A stretch of 64,000 nt of DNA from Chrysomallon squamiferum. Taxonomy: Eukaryota; Mollusca; Gastropoda; Neomphalida; Peltospiridae. The position numbers and the translations under genes were made by a program. The DNA lies in the NCBI GenBank assembly GCA_012295275.1, contig CM022670.1, positions 5,727,661-5,791,660 on the forward strand. Reading direction: 5' to 3'. Below, piece after piece: positions 13,201-25,937 of this stretch. Every line of letters begins with the position of its first letter. Within the stretch, counting starts at the first letter, position 1. The notes under the pieces were generated by a model. That model did no database searches. It was not told the origin of the DNA and worked only from the letters and a program-made list of their open reading frames with translations.

Positions 13201-16200
13201 TCCTATTTGACCTTTCTTTTCTTTTTTCTCTCTCTCTGAATCTATATCTAAATTTTAAAAAATAAGAATCAACAAACAACTGGCTAAAATGAATGATTAT
13301 TAATATACTACAATAATGTAAGTAATATATATGTATATATATACCTTCATACTGTTTCACACAGTTCAAATTTTCAAATAAGGTACAGTAGTCTGAAGTG
13401 TTTCCTGTAAAACAAGGAAAATGTATTTTCTCGAACTCAGATAAAAAAAACTCAGATCTCACCATTAGCTGAGTACTTCATTAGTGATAGCTAACTGGTT
13501 AGAACATAACCTTTGGTATACGACATAAATAAAATATATACAACAAAACTCTGTGGTACACAGCATAAGTAAATTGTGTCCAACGTAACACAATGGTACG
13601 CCAAATAAATTTTGGTACACAACTTAAGTAAATTGTATACAACATAATGATACATAACGTAAGTAAAATTGTATACAACATAAGTAAAATGTATACCAGA
13701 GCTCATTGGTACACAATATAAGAAAATTGTATACAACATAGATCAGCGATACACAACAGAAGTAAAATGTATGCAATAGATCAGTGGAACATAACAAATA
13801 AAATGTATACAGCATAGCTCACTGATACACAACATAAGAAAATTGTATAGAACATAGCTCAATGATACACTACATGAGTTCATGATGTGGATAACAAGTT
13901 AACAATATACAATATGCATTAGTAATATACAGTTAAAGTTAGTGTTTTACAAAATAATTGCTACTAAGCTGAATGAAAACTAATCTGCAAAATGCTTAGG
14001 GGTCATTCCGTGTCAAATCAACCCCCCCAAAATTAATTTTACACCCGACCTTCTCAGATCTTTATGAAACTTAGGCATCAAATCCGAAATTTTAGGCCAA
14101 TCAGACCAGTGGTGTGGGAGATATAGTCAGCCCCGAATTTTGAGATTTTGGGCCAAAATGGGCGTGACCACCAATCTTTGAACCCTCATATCTCAGGAAA
14201 TAGTGGGCCAATCTTCATAAAATTGGTATTGTTGAATAGGCAGTATGACAAGGATTCTAAATCTGCCATTATTTGAAGAATGTTGGGTACACTATCTTTT
14301 GACCTTTGTTCTGACCTTGGAATTGACCCTGTGGATCACGTGACCTTGAGATAACCTTTCTTTAAATTTAATCTCCCACATGTTAACTAAAATATATAAA
14401 AGTTTTAAAGGTGTAATGTTCTTTGTTTAGCAGCAATACACACACACAAATTGCATGTCCATGAAAATAACACCTTTTCTGCCATTAACATCTGATTAGC
14501 TAAAATCTAGATGATTAATTCCTGATGCTAGGAATCACTATCTCTCTTGATCATTGAGTAATACATTGTTGGCCTACATGCTATGATCATATGATATCAA
14601 ACTACTTCCCTCGTTGCCTTCTAGCCAGAATCATTCGGTCATCCACTTCCCCAATAGTCTTGCAATTCTTGCATCATCCTTTTTACTCAGAGAGGACATC
14701 CATTGAGAAGATGCAATACAAGATGTATCAATGACACAGAAGATGTCCCCTTTACTAGACCAATAAATGTCTTCTTCGTTTGGCCAGTGAAATAACTTAG
14801 AAGGTCCGCGAAGGTGCATAAAACGAATGAAGAAGTCGCCATGCTCTTCTGAAATGTCCTCAACTACCCAAACCATGCCACATTGTCATACAGACAACAA
14901 ATGTAGTTTTGCTTCTTGGCTCCTCTGGTAACTTTGTCATGTCATTCTCAGAATCCTGAACAGACACTTGTTCTGGTATGTTACTCTGCAAGCTCAGCTT
15001 TTAGGCATGGAGCTAACCAGTGAAATTGCTGTGTTCTCTTGACCGTTTTAGCCACTTGAAACCTCCCTTGTAGTTCCAGCTCATGTTTTGTTATGTGTTC
15101 TGATGTGATGTTGAAAAAGTGAATACCTGGAATACTTTTGATGCTTAAGTCCATGATAGCCTCACTGGTTAGGATTGGGTCAGTGTAAGGACACTGCAAA
15201 TTGGCCTTTGTCAGCAATCTCTTCACCATCCTCCCCCCAATTCCATCATAGACACTTTTGTCATGGCTTGTCGAAAAAAGTTCCATTCACCTTCCAACCC
15301 AAAGTGCTCTTCATGTTGGAAACCTTGACATATTGTCTTTTCAACAACACCAAGTTTCATAAAAATCAGAGACTGTCGGGTTTAATCCATTGGGTGATTT
15401 GACACGGAATGATCCTTAGCAGAAGATATAGGTAAAATAATTCTAAAAATGATCATCAGCTGTATTGGCAAATTTAAAAACAAAATAACTTGTTTTCGGT
15501 ATACTTAACTGATAAAGGTAATTTTCATAGAAAACAATAATTTAGAAGATTTTTCTGTTACCAGGCATATAGATGTTGATACAACCACATTTGCTCTTGA
15601 TGAATGACGTCAGACAGTTGAGATGACATTTCTGGTAAGTGTAGGGTTCATCTGGAGAGTAGCTGTCCATGTCAGCGCTTCCGCATGAACCAAAAGGGGG
15701 CGGTAGATCAAGATTCTAAATAAACGAACCATTAAAAAATCCAATTATATATTACAGTTTACATTCAGCTAAAACAACAGAAGGTTTTATGAGACGTTTT
15801 CCTGCTTTTTAACATTGTGGGAGTATTATGATATTTTATCCATCGAACAAACATGTTAAAGCATGTACTCATTTCTGTGGTGTTTTAAATTTACTATAAA
15901 ATGAAGACGAGATGTAACTCTATAAGACTAAATAGTTATTCACATATTTAACTTTACATTTTAGTGAGTTCAGGATTCCTAAATCTACTGAGTTCAACAA
16001 GTATTATAATTCAACAAAATCAATGTCTACTTACGTCACTTTGTTCAAGACCTATAGAAACAGACTGACCAACAGTTACTCCAGTTCCTTGTTCTTTTGC
16101 CATTGCCTCGGTTTCATTGTGGTCAGTAACAAGAACAAGAGCTCCGGCTGTAGCTTGTGGTCCTCGCATGTAATCATATTGTTCAACAAACAACGTCACA

Positions 16201-17582
16201 TCCAGTCCGCCATCTTTGTCTGAAATTAAAACTCTGGTTATTATTATTTGTTTTATTATTATTATTTAGTTCTTGTTGTTGTTGTTGTTACTGCCGCTTT
16301 TTTTATCATGGTCATAATCTCTAACTTTCCTAATGTTATTCTTACTACTATGAATTATATATTGTTTTTATTTTACAATAAATTAAGTCTTACTTGCTTT
16401 GTCCACAATCATATGTTCTGTATCAACACTGAACTGGTAACAAATTCCCATGTTCGTAAAAACCTCTGTGAAATTTTCTGGACCACATCGTTCACCTTTC
16501 CATGTACAACTACGACAAAGAGAATAAAGATAATTTGAAAACTGTATATGTAAACTAGAATATTACATAAAACAGTGTCAGATTTTATGTAAAACATTTT
16601 TGTATTAGGTCTTCTTTCTGAATAATACGACTAACCTGTGAATGAGTGTAGATTTCTGATGTGAAACTTTCCTGTAGAATTCCTTGACATGTTTTTCTCT
16701 GAGAAGTTTTTCGTATCTGTCAATCACTTTCTGTCTGAACGACTGGTGTTTGTTATCGTCTGGTAGAACCTGTAAGTATCTGTCTACTGCTTCATACAAC
16801 GTGGGGGAAGTTCTGGGAATGTTGGTTTCGCTAAACACCCGACTTGACCTACAAGAATAAAGAATATCTACAAGAACATTGTCTTTGGATGGATTGAGAT
16901 TAATGGTACCAGTTTATGTTATCTTTTTACAAATACTATAGTAAAGTGTGTATCATTACTGAGATAAAACCGACATTTCTAAAACCAAACTAAATGAAAC
17001 CCACTCTATACTGGAAGAATTTTAGCGTAAAATGAATCATACCAAACCAGGTATATCATGTATACTATAATAGACATGACTTGTCATAAGTATCATATTA
17101 TATGATGGTCATATTGCTTTATAGCTTATCATTTTGTATCTCCTGTAACAGTATGTCCGTATTAACCTGAACATGTTCTGGTTACATATTGTTATTTTTG
17201 GAAACATCAGTTTGCCCTTGAACTTCATTTCTGTAGTAATGGCGGATGGTCTTGACAGGAAGTAGACAACACGACCCTGAATATTCCACAGCATCCACGA
17301 CGTCGCCATCAGAATTGCAAATAACCAGATTAATCTGTTACAAAGAAAACTCAACATTAATTCGTTTAAAAGAGATGAATATTTCTGATATATAAAATAA
17401 TATGTTGTTTCTAACAGAGTTGATAAATTATAAATTATTTCATATGCTAGAAGTTCGTGTGTATTCTTTACAGGTATACTTTTCCTGACATATAAACTAC
17501 TCATAAATCTTCTCTGTTTTTTTCCAAGACTTATATAACTGTTTTATTATTATTACTATTATTATTATTGTTGTTGTTGTTG

Positions 17583-17649
<67 letters not shown>

Positions 17650-17741
17650 ACATACCTGCGTAGAAAGGACACCTCAGGACCGAAGATGTATTTAAACCCT
17701 GATATTCCAATATTGTTTGCTGCGTATTCTGTACGTCGCAT
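10244..17741 (-). CDS. DEG/ENaC-family cation channel (copy 2), 11 exons, complete, 688 aa
   Basis: A predicted plasma-membrane sodium/cation channel subunit of the degenerin/ENaC/ASIC superfamily, which works as a trimer. Exons, 5' to 3': 17741-17656, 17334-17167, 16848-16636, 16509-16394, 16219-16035, 15715-15562, 13404-13345, 12900-12051, 11864-11773, 11440-11333, 10278-10244. These total 2067 nt with consistent phases and no stop. In order they encode a short cytosolic N-terminus (MRRTEYAANNIGISG), TM1 ([18 protein letters not shown]), the post-TM1 motif [12 protein letters not shown], the finger/palm cysteines (CTWKGERCGPENF...GICYQF), [14 protein letters not shown]...KCGC, CNCPSPC, a helical insert of about 240 residues unusual for the family, and TM2 with [15 protein letters not shown] (G-x-S filter). 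The start follows conservation in copies 3 and 5. The His-Gly gating dipeptide is Ser-Gly here. The ligand is unknown. Intron 6 holds a DNA transposon. Confidence 0.92.
11441..11620 (-). repeat. 62-63 bp repeats of the TM2-exon acceptor (copy 2, intron 9)
   Basis: On the minus strand, TTTACAG followed by TGATATAGGTGG, the acceptor and first codons of exon 10, recurs in degenerate form with CCTATATCA landmarks at 11431, 11494 and 11556. The middle unit has lost a base at the acceptor (ACAATGATATAG), so the frame is not kept through the whole array, unlike copies 3 and 5. Confidence 0.8.
13490..13885. repeat. About 40 bp tandem repeat, roughly nine units, in intron 6 of copy 2
   Basis: Degenerate units contain CATAAGTAAAATTGTATACA followed by ACATAGCTCATTGGTACACA-like text. 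It lies between exon 7 (13345-13404) and the DNA transposon at 14000. It produces short minus-strand open frames full of Tyr, Cys and Leu, which I regard as repeat artefacts. Confidence 0.85.
14000..15415. mobile_element. Degenerate DNA transposon with terminal inverted repeats
   Basis: The left end reads GGGTCATTCCGTGTCAAATC; the reverse complement of the right end reads GGATCATTCCGTGTCAAATC, so 19 of 20 bases match. Similarity continues inward for about 80 bp, including a shared TTTATGAAACTT block. Both ends are flanked by TTAG (13996-13999 and 15416-15419), the likely target duplication; TTA would also fit. The 1416 bp element sits in intron 6 of the copy 2 channel gene. It carries broken minus-strand coding sequence (next entry). 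No transposase catalytic domain is visible, so it is probably non-autonomous. I cannot name the superfamily with certainty. Confidence 0.8.
14631..15286 (-). pseudogene. Broken transposon-borne ORF (DGIGG and FHWP motifs)
   Basis: Two minus-strand open pieces, 15286-14981 and 14876-14631, are separated by a stop and a frame change. The first contains HDKSVYDGIGGRMVKRLL, then a stretch ending in FHWLAP. The second contains VWVVEDISEEHGDF, then FMHLRGPSKLFHWPNEEDIY. This pairing of an SH-K/DGIGG-VKR block with a C-terminal GPS-x-x-FHWP-x-x-DI-W block recalls uncharacterised proteins carried by invertebrate DNA transposons; that match is from memory, not a search. Its position between the inverted repeats supports an element-encoded protein. 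No function is proposed. Confidence 0.6.
17540..17648. repeat. (ATT)n/(TTG)n microsatellite in intron 1 of copy 2
   Basis: A long TTA/ATT run with a short TTG block, ending just 8 bp from the exon 1 donor at 17655. Confidence 0.9.
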
Positions 17742-18993
17742 TCTCAAAGATTGTACTAATAAATTCTTCACCACTTACAAAAATATGTGATTCTAAACAA
17801 AATTTCTTCACAAAAATTAGTGTAATTTTTTTTCTTTTTGATAGCACGACAAAAATCAATAAAAAATAAAACATCCGTCGCGAATACAAATAAGGAATCT
17901 CTTGGAGAATCAACAAAAAACTACGAACAAACAAACAGACAGCAAGTTTTTAGGCGTGTTTTTGAGTAAAACAAACAAGATCAAGGTAATAATGAAAGTA
18001 ATCTATAGAAAAATTGATTGTTTAAGCAATTAAAATTATAGATAAATAAAAACGTTTTCCTCTAGGAACAAATTATAATTTAAATTATCTGATTTTAATA
18101 CAAACATAAACTTAATTATTCTTTACTTTATTATCTGAAAAAAATTGTTGTTGTTTTAATGGGGGTGTTTTTGATTTGTTTTCCATTGTCATGAGTTTTC
18201 TAAAGTTAACTGTTGGTTTTATATTTTATTAATTTATTTATTCTATTTATTTCGTTATTTGTTTGTTTGTTTGTGCCTAGAAATATTTTTATTTGTAATG
18301 ATTTTTTTATTTTTCTATTTTTTTTTTTTTTTGTGTTTTATTTGATGATCTTTTTTAGTCCTTTTATTTAACAACTGTACTATTTATGCTTTCTTTAATC
18401 TAATTTGTTTACAGATAAATTACATGTATCCTGATTGCTTTTATTGTTTTGTATTTTAATAACAATGTCTAATTATGTTGTTTAAATGTTTCTTGCGTGT
18501 TAATGTTATCGTCTTTCATTGTGTGGTCTGCATCTTTTTTATAGGCTTGCTGATAATGTTTTTGTTTCTTCATTTTTGTGTATATTAATTCGTTAAAGTT
18601 TTGTGATTAATCTCTGCAATAAGATCGTAATTATTAAATGTTTGAGTTGCTGGTTATATTTAATCAAACGTCACAACAATAAATCAGCCTTCTCAACCAA
18701 ACATTTCAGATCTAATTTGATTAAATTTTAAAAATTCAGAAATATAAAAAACCAGAATAAAAACAAAATAATTTAGAGTGGTAATATTTAATATTTAGAC
18801 GATGGATCTATTATGCATTAGACATATTATAAACAAAATCGTTCTTACAATCGGTTACTGGCATTACCAGTTAACTATATATATTTCATATGACGTTATG
18901 AGTTAACTAAGTATATGTCATAAGATGTATAAATAATAATAAATATTAAAATGTTAGAAATTATAAACATTCAACCAGTGGTTTTTCAGGAAT
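17742..18993. other. Spacer between the copy 2 and copy 3 genes
   Basis: AT-rich sequence upstream of copy 2 and downstream of copy 3 (both minus strand). T-rich tracts occur near 18300-18350. No coding sequence or clear promoter element was recognised. Confidence 0.5.
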
Positions 18994-21900
18994 CTATTGA
19001 ACATTTTCCATTTCTGATGATTTCAAATCTGCAACATAAACATAAGTAATGTTTTAAATTATTATAATAAGAAAGAAATATTCAAAGATGAATAAATAAA
19101 ATGTCCAAATATATATATATTTTAAAAAGGTCCTGAAATTTGAAAAAAATTAAATAATTCAGTCTAAAACATTAATTAATTACAAGCGCATGCATGTAAT
19201 CCGGCTCCATTTTTTTTTTCACGAACCTGTCACATCCGTCTTAAAAGTTCCAAACAAAATAGTTAAAATATCAAATATTTCCACCAGTGTCAGAATACTT
19301 CCACCCAGACACAAACCAATACTGCCACCTATATCACCTGTAAAAATAAATATTATCACCGGTATTAAATATAATATAACAAGACTGCTACCTATATCAT
19401 CTGTAAAAATAAATACCATCACCTGTATTACATGTAATATAACAATACTTCCACTTATATCACTTGTGATAATAAATATTATTACATGTATTACTTGCAA
19501 AACTACGTACTGTCATATGTAATATAAAAAAATACTGTTACCTGTACCATCTATAACAAAAAATTATGTTACTTTCTTACACTTGTATTATAAACAATAC
19601 TATAATCTATATCACCACAATACAGTGTTATCACATATATCACCTGCAATATAAACAAAACTTGACCGAACAATAATGTTTATTTTAATTTCTTGACACA
19701 TACGAACATTTTTTTTCTTTGTAATATAATAAAGTAAACGTGTTTTACTCACATACAAGACCCTCAGGTGAGTAAGCCGGAGATTTCTTTGATTCCAATA
19801 CACCCAGATTTTTAAAGTAGATTTCCAGTTTGAGAATATTTTCGCTAAAAGTAAAATTGACAAATATTTATTCTACATGTATAAGATAATTTATATGTTG
19901 TTTAGAAAATGTCAAATATTTTCCTTTTAATATAGGTATTAAAGGACAGTAATAGATATAAAGCAATTTATCATCAAAATCCAGAGGTGTTAAAACATCA
20001 TCTAGTAAGTATCAAATATTAAAATACCATCATCTATCAGGAACAAAATATTTTACTTGTAAAATTCAGGTGAGAGCTCGTCATACGTTTTCTTTCCTAT
20101 CCTGGTTAAGGATGTCATCTCCAGTAAGTACCGTTTCTCTAGAGCGTTTGCTTTTTGTTTACACTTTGTAATAAATGCAGTCATTTCAGACATCGTGTTG
20201 TGCAGGTCTTCTGTTACGTTTTCTCTCAGAATAAAAACATTCGGAGATTCTTCAGAACCATTTGTTGTTATCTGAATAATGTCCTCAGAGTGGATTAGAC
20301 CAATAACAGCTTGTCTGAACTTACAAATGATATCGTCGTACCCAAAAAAAATTTCAATCGTGGAGTCAATTTTAGAACTAATACTTACAATCCATTCGTA
20401 GCTACCTATATTTGACAAAATCGAGCCGGCCATCTTATAATCATCAGCAAATGTGAATGAATGTTCCAGAGAAACAAATCCATCACAAACATCTTTCGCT
20501 CTTTTTACTCTGTGTATAGCATTCAGAGCAGCTTTCAAATCAGTTTTCATCATGACCTCATCTGTCAAATTATTTTCTGATATAAACTTCTCCAGTAAGA
20601 TGAGTTCATTTACAAAATTATCAGCGAGATAGGATAACTCGGTCCATTTGACTTTTAAATCGTCAATAATTATTCCCAATTCTGCCAGATCGTCTGTGAT
20701 GTTAGTGTTCATCCTGTTAAGTAAACCCCAGGCTTGAATGGCCACTGCTCTGTTTACAGTAGCCAGAGACACGGAGTGGTCATCTAAAGACAGGCTCTGT
20801 TTAAACGAGTCAGAGAACTGAACGAGGGACACGGAATACACGTAGTTAGTAGACTGACAGGGGGAGGGGCAGTTACACGTGTTGATTTGGTTTCTTCTGT
20901 AGAACAGCTCTGAAAATATTTCATACTTTTAACTGGAATTATTTATGATTTAATGTATATTTATTACTGATTGTAAACATTTCCTTACACCCGTTAAATA
21001 ATGAAATTATAATTACTCAGATTTTGAGTATTTGCCAGCTATATTATTAATAAATAAATTCATTTCAACTGTCATCAAAAATAACTTTAAATAATGATAA
21101 AAATGTAACTTTGTTATTCACTTTCAGCCGGTTGAACACATGTGAGAATTTCAAGTAAGGAGCAGTACCAAGCAGTTTCTCCTATAAGAAAAACAATGTT
21201 AAAAGTTATGTCAACAACATAGTAGTCTCATAAACAAGAAAAAACATATTAAAGTAATTATATAAATAACAATGTTGTTTCTGCTTCAAGAAAAAGAAAT
21301 ATTAAGACTTATTTAAATAACAAAGTAGTTTTGTAACAGCATGATTTAGTTGACTGGTTTAGGAATTGTTTTATCGGTTGGTTGTTTCTTGTTTTTTATT
21401 ACACTTAGATAATTTGTTGGCTAGATGATTTTATTTTCCGTATTCAGGATTTTACTTAAAGTAACTTTACAAACTTGTCATTAAATCAAAAGTGATCACC
21501 AAAAATAACTACGTATTAATCTCTCTAATTCTATTTTGTGAAAGTAGTATGTTTTACCAGGCATGTAGATGTTGACACAGCCACATTTTGTCTTGATGAA
21601 TGACGTCAGACAGTTGAGATGACATTTCTGGTAAGTGTAGGGCTCATCTTTAGGGTAGATGTCCAGTTCGGAGGCTCCACACGAACTATACGGCATAGGT
21701 AAGTCCATAACCTATGTAACATGTAAGTTTAAGTTTGATACATAATCCCGGGAATAAGCCAATTCGATCAATTGCTCCCTGATGGGTTTTGCGTCCAAGA
21801 GGACCCGCGTTATGGGAATCTATCTCTGATCTAGTCATTCAAAACTGCCTTTTAATAAATGTTTGTCACAAACCGATATAGATGAGTAAGCTTATGTCTG

Positions 21901-24666
21901 ACTTGATTTCTTTATGACAGATAATAGATATGAGTCCAACGTTAAGAATAGTACGAGTTGTTTTCACTAAACTCATTTCACTAGATGGGGTAAATGACTG
22001 TATGACAGTCTTGAAGTTTAGGTCTACAAAGCCCAAATCATTTTATTTCACTGACTATTATAATGCGATTGTATTTGTTGTTTGTTTGTTTTGTTTTTGT
22101 TGTTTGTTTTTGTTGGGTTTTTTTCTTCTTCTTCTTTTTCTTCTTCTTCTTTTTTCTAGGGGTTGCGGCTGTGGAGTTAATGCCTAAGCACACTTTAGTT
22201 TGTTAAGTCAATCATTTTTCTTTACCATCGATGTCCTTACAAAATACAGTGATCATCCAATTTTCAGTTCTTTCTTCTAATTTAAGGAAAATAAGTCGAA
22301 ATATTTTATTAAGTGAAAAACAAAACAAACATTTAACACTGGTAAGTCATCTGATGGAAGGAAGAAAACTGACCTGATAAACTAAAGTGAGCGAACTGAG
22401 GGCCAAAATAATAATTATGAATCGTAACAAAATATTCTGAAAAACATATTTTGATAAGGCATAGACCCAACTCCATGACTGCTAATTATACAATAAAAGA
22501 AACTGTTTTAATAAGACTATGGCATTTTACAATAAAGATACTATATATACTAAAGAAAAACCTTTGACAGGTTATGAATGTAGTGTATTTAAAAAAAAAA
22601 AAAGTAATAATAATAATAATAAATATTTATTTACGTCACTCTGTTGAAGACCTATTGAAACAGAATGACCAACGGTCACTCCAATTCCTTGGTCTTTTGC
22701 CAATGCCTCGGTTTCATTGTGGTCAGTAAAAAGAACAAGAGCTCCAGCTGTAGTTTGTGGTCCTCGCATGTAATCATATTGTTCAACAAACAACGTCACT
22801 TCCAGTCCGCCATCTTTGTCTGAAATGAATCATTCACTTACTTTTCTAACCTAGAGATCTTTAGAATTGTTTACAGCAGAACTTCTTTAAACACTGTTTA
22901 AGATCCAAACTACCTTCTTTGAAACGAAGCAACTTTTAAATATATATATATATTTCCTTATTTGTTTAGTTTGTTTTATTCTTGTGGGGATATTTTTTGG
23001 GAGTATCTACTATGACGGTAATTCTCTGTAACATCATTATACAAAAAAAAGCCAGTCTTACTTGCTTTGTCAACAGTCATAAATTCTGTGTCGAGACTGA
23101 ACTGGTAACAAATTCCCATGTTGGTAAAAACCTCTGTGAAGTTTTCTGGACCACATCGTTGGCCTTTCCATGTACAACTACAACAAAAAGAAACTCACAA
23201 AACACACACACACGTCTAAATAACTTTCTAAAGTTAAGTTTGTAACGTGTGTGTGTGTGTGTGTCAACAGCCATAAAACCTCAAGACACAAAAAATATAT
23301 ATGCTGCATTTGTATCAAACTACATACCTGTGAATTAGTGCAGTTTTCTGATGTGAAACTTTCCTGTAGAATTCCTTGACATGTTTTTCTCTGAGAAGTT
23401 TTTCGTATTTGTCAATCACTTTCTGTCTGAGTGACTGATATTTGTTATCGTCTGGTAGAACCTGTAAGTATCTGTCTACTGCTTCGTACAAGGTGGGAGA
23501 TTTGTGTGGTGTTTCTGACTCTTCAAACACTCTGCTAGATCTGTCAGAAAATTATTTGTGTTTAGTTTATCTAGTTTATTGAAAGAAAAAAAAATAGAGT
23601 TTCAGAAAACCTGACAGAAAATGTTTGGGTTTTGTTTATTTACTAGATCAGACATAAAAATATTTCTATTTTGTTTTTCTACTAAATCTGACAGAAAAAT
23701 GTTTGTGTTTAGACTACCTACTAGATCTGTCAGAAAATATTTGTGTTTACTTTGTCTACTAGATTTTATATTTAAAAAATGTTTAGTTTAACTACTACAT
23801 CTGACAAACAAAATAAAAAAATGTGACAGAACAATGATTATGTTTAGTTTATCTACTAAAAATGACGAAACACACAGGAAGAGGTTTGAGGAAACAATAA
23901 TGATGTTTTGTTTACCTACAACATCAGTAGGAAAAAAATTTTAGTTTATCTACTAGATCTGTCAGAAAAATACAACAAGAATGGACTATTAAAGAAAAAT
24001 AGGCTGTGTTAGTGTAGCATCTACAAATTCTTTAAACATATTTTAATTCATTGGATATTTTATTTGAGAAATCAGACACAAATATTTAAATTACTTAATA
24101 TTTACCTGAAAATATTCTGATTATATGTGTTTTTGTTAATTGTTAATAATCATCATTTAAAATCAGATTTCAAAATATATTTTAAAACATTCAGTTGTAA
24201 ATATCAAAATCGTTCGCACCTGAACATGTTCTGGTTACATATTGTTATTTTTGGAAACATCAGCTTGTCCTTGAACTTCATTTCTGTAGTAATGGCAGAT
24301 GGTCTGGACAGGAAGTAGACAACACGACCCTGAATATTCCACAACATCCAAGCAGTTGCCATCACAATACAGATCAACCAGATAAGTCTACCGGAGAACA
24401 TTGTGTAAATAATAGTAGACGGAATGCGAACTATTTATGTAAATAAACAGGTACATACACACATACATCGATAGTTATAATTTATATTTAACATCCAGTG
24501 TGTATAAAAAAAGAAGAAAAAAATGCATAAATTGTAATGTATAAGAATAACAGAATAATAGATAATATAGATTATCTTACCTCCGAAAAAAAGAAACATC
24601 CGGACCCAAGACATACTTGATACCAGAAATACCAATGCTGTTAGCCGCATATTCAGAGGTTCGCAT
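18994..24666 (-). CDS. DEG/ENaC-family cation channel (copy 3), 11 exons, complete, 690 aa
   Basis: Same architecture and predicted role as copy 2. Exons, 5' to 3': 24666-24581, 24387-24220, 23540-23328, 23177-23062, 22819-22635, 21711-21558, 21181-21122, 20909-20057, 19844-19753, 19337-19227, 19028-18994, totalling 2073 nt in frame. Landmarks: start [17 protein letters not shown]1 [66 protein letters not shown]2 [15 protein letters not shown]. The last exon is tiny and ends [11 protein letters not shown]. Exon 7 uses a weak GTGAAT donor. The first three exons are closest to copy 5 (the exon 3 segment [20 protein letters not shown] is identical), whereas the start of exon 8 is almost identical at DNA level to copy 2, so the gene looks mosaic. 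Arrays of acceptor-like repeats precede exons 3 and 10. Confidence 0.92.
19338..19545 (-). repeat. 63 bp in-frame repeats upstream of the TM2 exon (copy 3)
   Basis: On the minus strand two full 63 bp units and a partial one precede exon 10. Each begins with an acceptor-like AG followed by GATATAGGTGG-like exon text. The reading frame of exon 10 stays open through them back to about 19500. It gives 21-residue modules such as [20 protein letters not shown] and [20 protein letters not shown] in front of the genuine [13 protein letters not shown]. Confidence 0.85.
22605..22622. repeat. Short (AAT)n tract next to the exon 5 donor of copy 3
   Basis: A short A-run and AAT repeat lies 13 bp from the exon 5 donor (GTAAAT). 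Confidence 0.7.
23541..23965 (-). repeat. Tandem repeats of the exon 3 acceptor region (copy 3)
   Basis: Plus-strand text CTAGATCTGTCAGAAAA, which is exon 3 start plus acceptor on the minus strand, is repeated in variants about seven times from 23541 to 23965 with roughly 55-65 bp spacing, each followed by TTTGTGTTTAGTTTATCTA-like sequence. The genuine junction is the first copy (exon first base 23540). Confidence 0.8.
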
Positions 24667-25621
24667 ATTTTGTACAAGATTTGAGATCTCCACCAGAACA
24701 AATTTACAAACGCTCGTATGGTTTCTAACTTTTTATACGTTCTTCCTCGTTATCTGATTCAAGCAAATAAATAAATAAATATTGATGTTCATTACAAAGT
24801 AAAATTATATGGTCGATTTATGCTTTTCGAAAATAAAATAATATCTAAAATAAACAGAAAGTAACTTAATGTGCACACAGTTAAGATCGTGTTTCTCTAA
24901 TTTGTAAATATAATTAAAGATAAAATAATCACATTTCAGAATAATTGAAATCTAAAACTACTATTCTTCACCGTTTTACATGAACTCAAGAAGAAGTCCG
25001 ATTATCAAATTTACACTGTTTGTGTTCATATTCATTTTCTGTTTATTTTGTATACATTTTGTGTGAACACGTGTTGTTCACATTTATACTAAATATACTT
25101 GGATTGGAGAAGAACTCCAGTAGAGAAACGGTAAACTGATACAGAAACAAACTCATTGGTTATCAGTTTAGCTTTTTTTTCTCGATCAAAGGAACAAATG
25201 GTTTCTACGTAAATAACAGAAAGTAATTGATTTTACTTTTACACATTAGTTATATATGATGTAAGAAAGCAATGTAAAGTTCAAAAAGAAGGAATTAATT
25301 TTAAAAAAATTATTTTAATTGTATTATACGTATGATAAGTTCAATATACTTGTTACTGATAAACAATGAAGTCTAAATTTGTAAACATTTGTCTGGACAA
25401 ACTGTTATAACAAAATACTAGTAAAATAATGTAAATATATGTAAATTATTTGCTCTGTCTCTGGAACTGTTTAAGTGTTTAATATGAAGTTTGCTTAGAT
25501 TCCTGTACACATATAACAATATAGGTCCTGTGACAGGTGAGAAAACAAATCGTAGATTATGTATTTTATCAAGGTCAGGGTCAACACAAGAAATTGTATT
25601 TATAAGAATTATACTTCTTTT

Positions 25622-25660
<39 letters not shown>

Positions 25661-25937
25661 TTGATATTTAAGTATCCAACTTGGATCAGTCTGCAGTCGA
25701 GTTATGACATTTTGTTCAATTTGGTCAGAGTTTGATGATGTTTACCTTGGAAACGATAGAACACTCGTGTTTAATTTTTCAGCTTCATCGTGTTCCAGAA
25801 TACAAAATTTTATTTTAATCTAACACTTAAAATTAACTTGCAATAAATGACCGAAAATTGGTACTTCAGCTATCAGTTAGTTGTTTTTATAAAGTTGGGT
25901 GTTTGTTTGAAAAATAAAGTAAAAATGTTTTACTCAC
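24667..25937. other. Spacer with a long T tract
   Basis: AT-rich spacer between the copy 3 start and the copy 4 remnant. A near-pure T tract lies at about 25621-25660. The missing TM2 exon of copy 4 would be expected here, but I do not see it. Confidence 0.5.

Noticed and set aside
13154-13465. 103-codon minus-strand open frame
   Set aside because: It overlaps the true 60-nt exon 7 (13345-13404) in frame at one part only; the rest is intron with repeat-like CT/RE runs.
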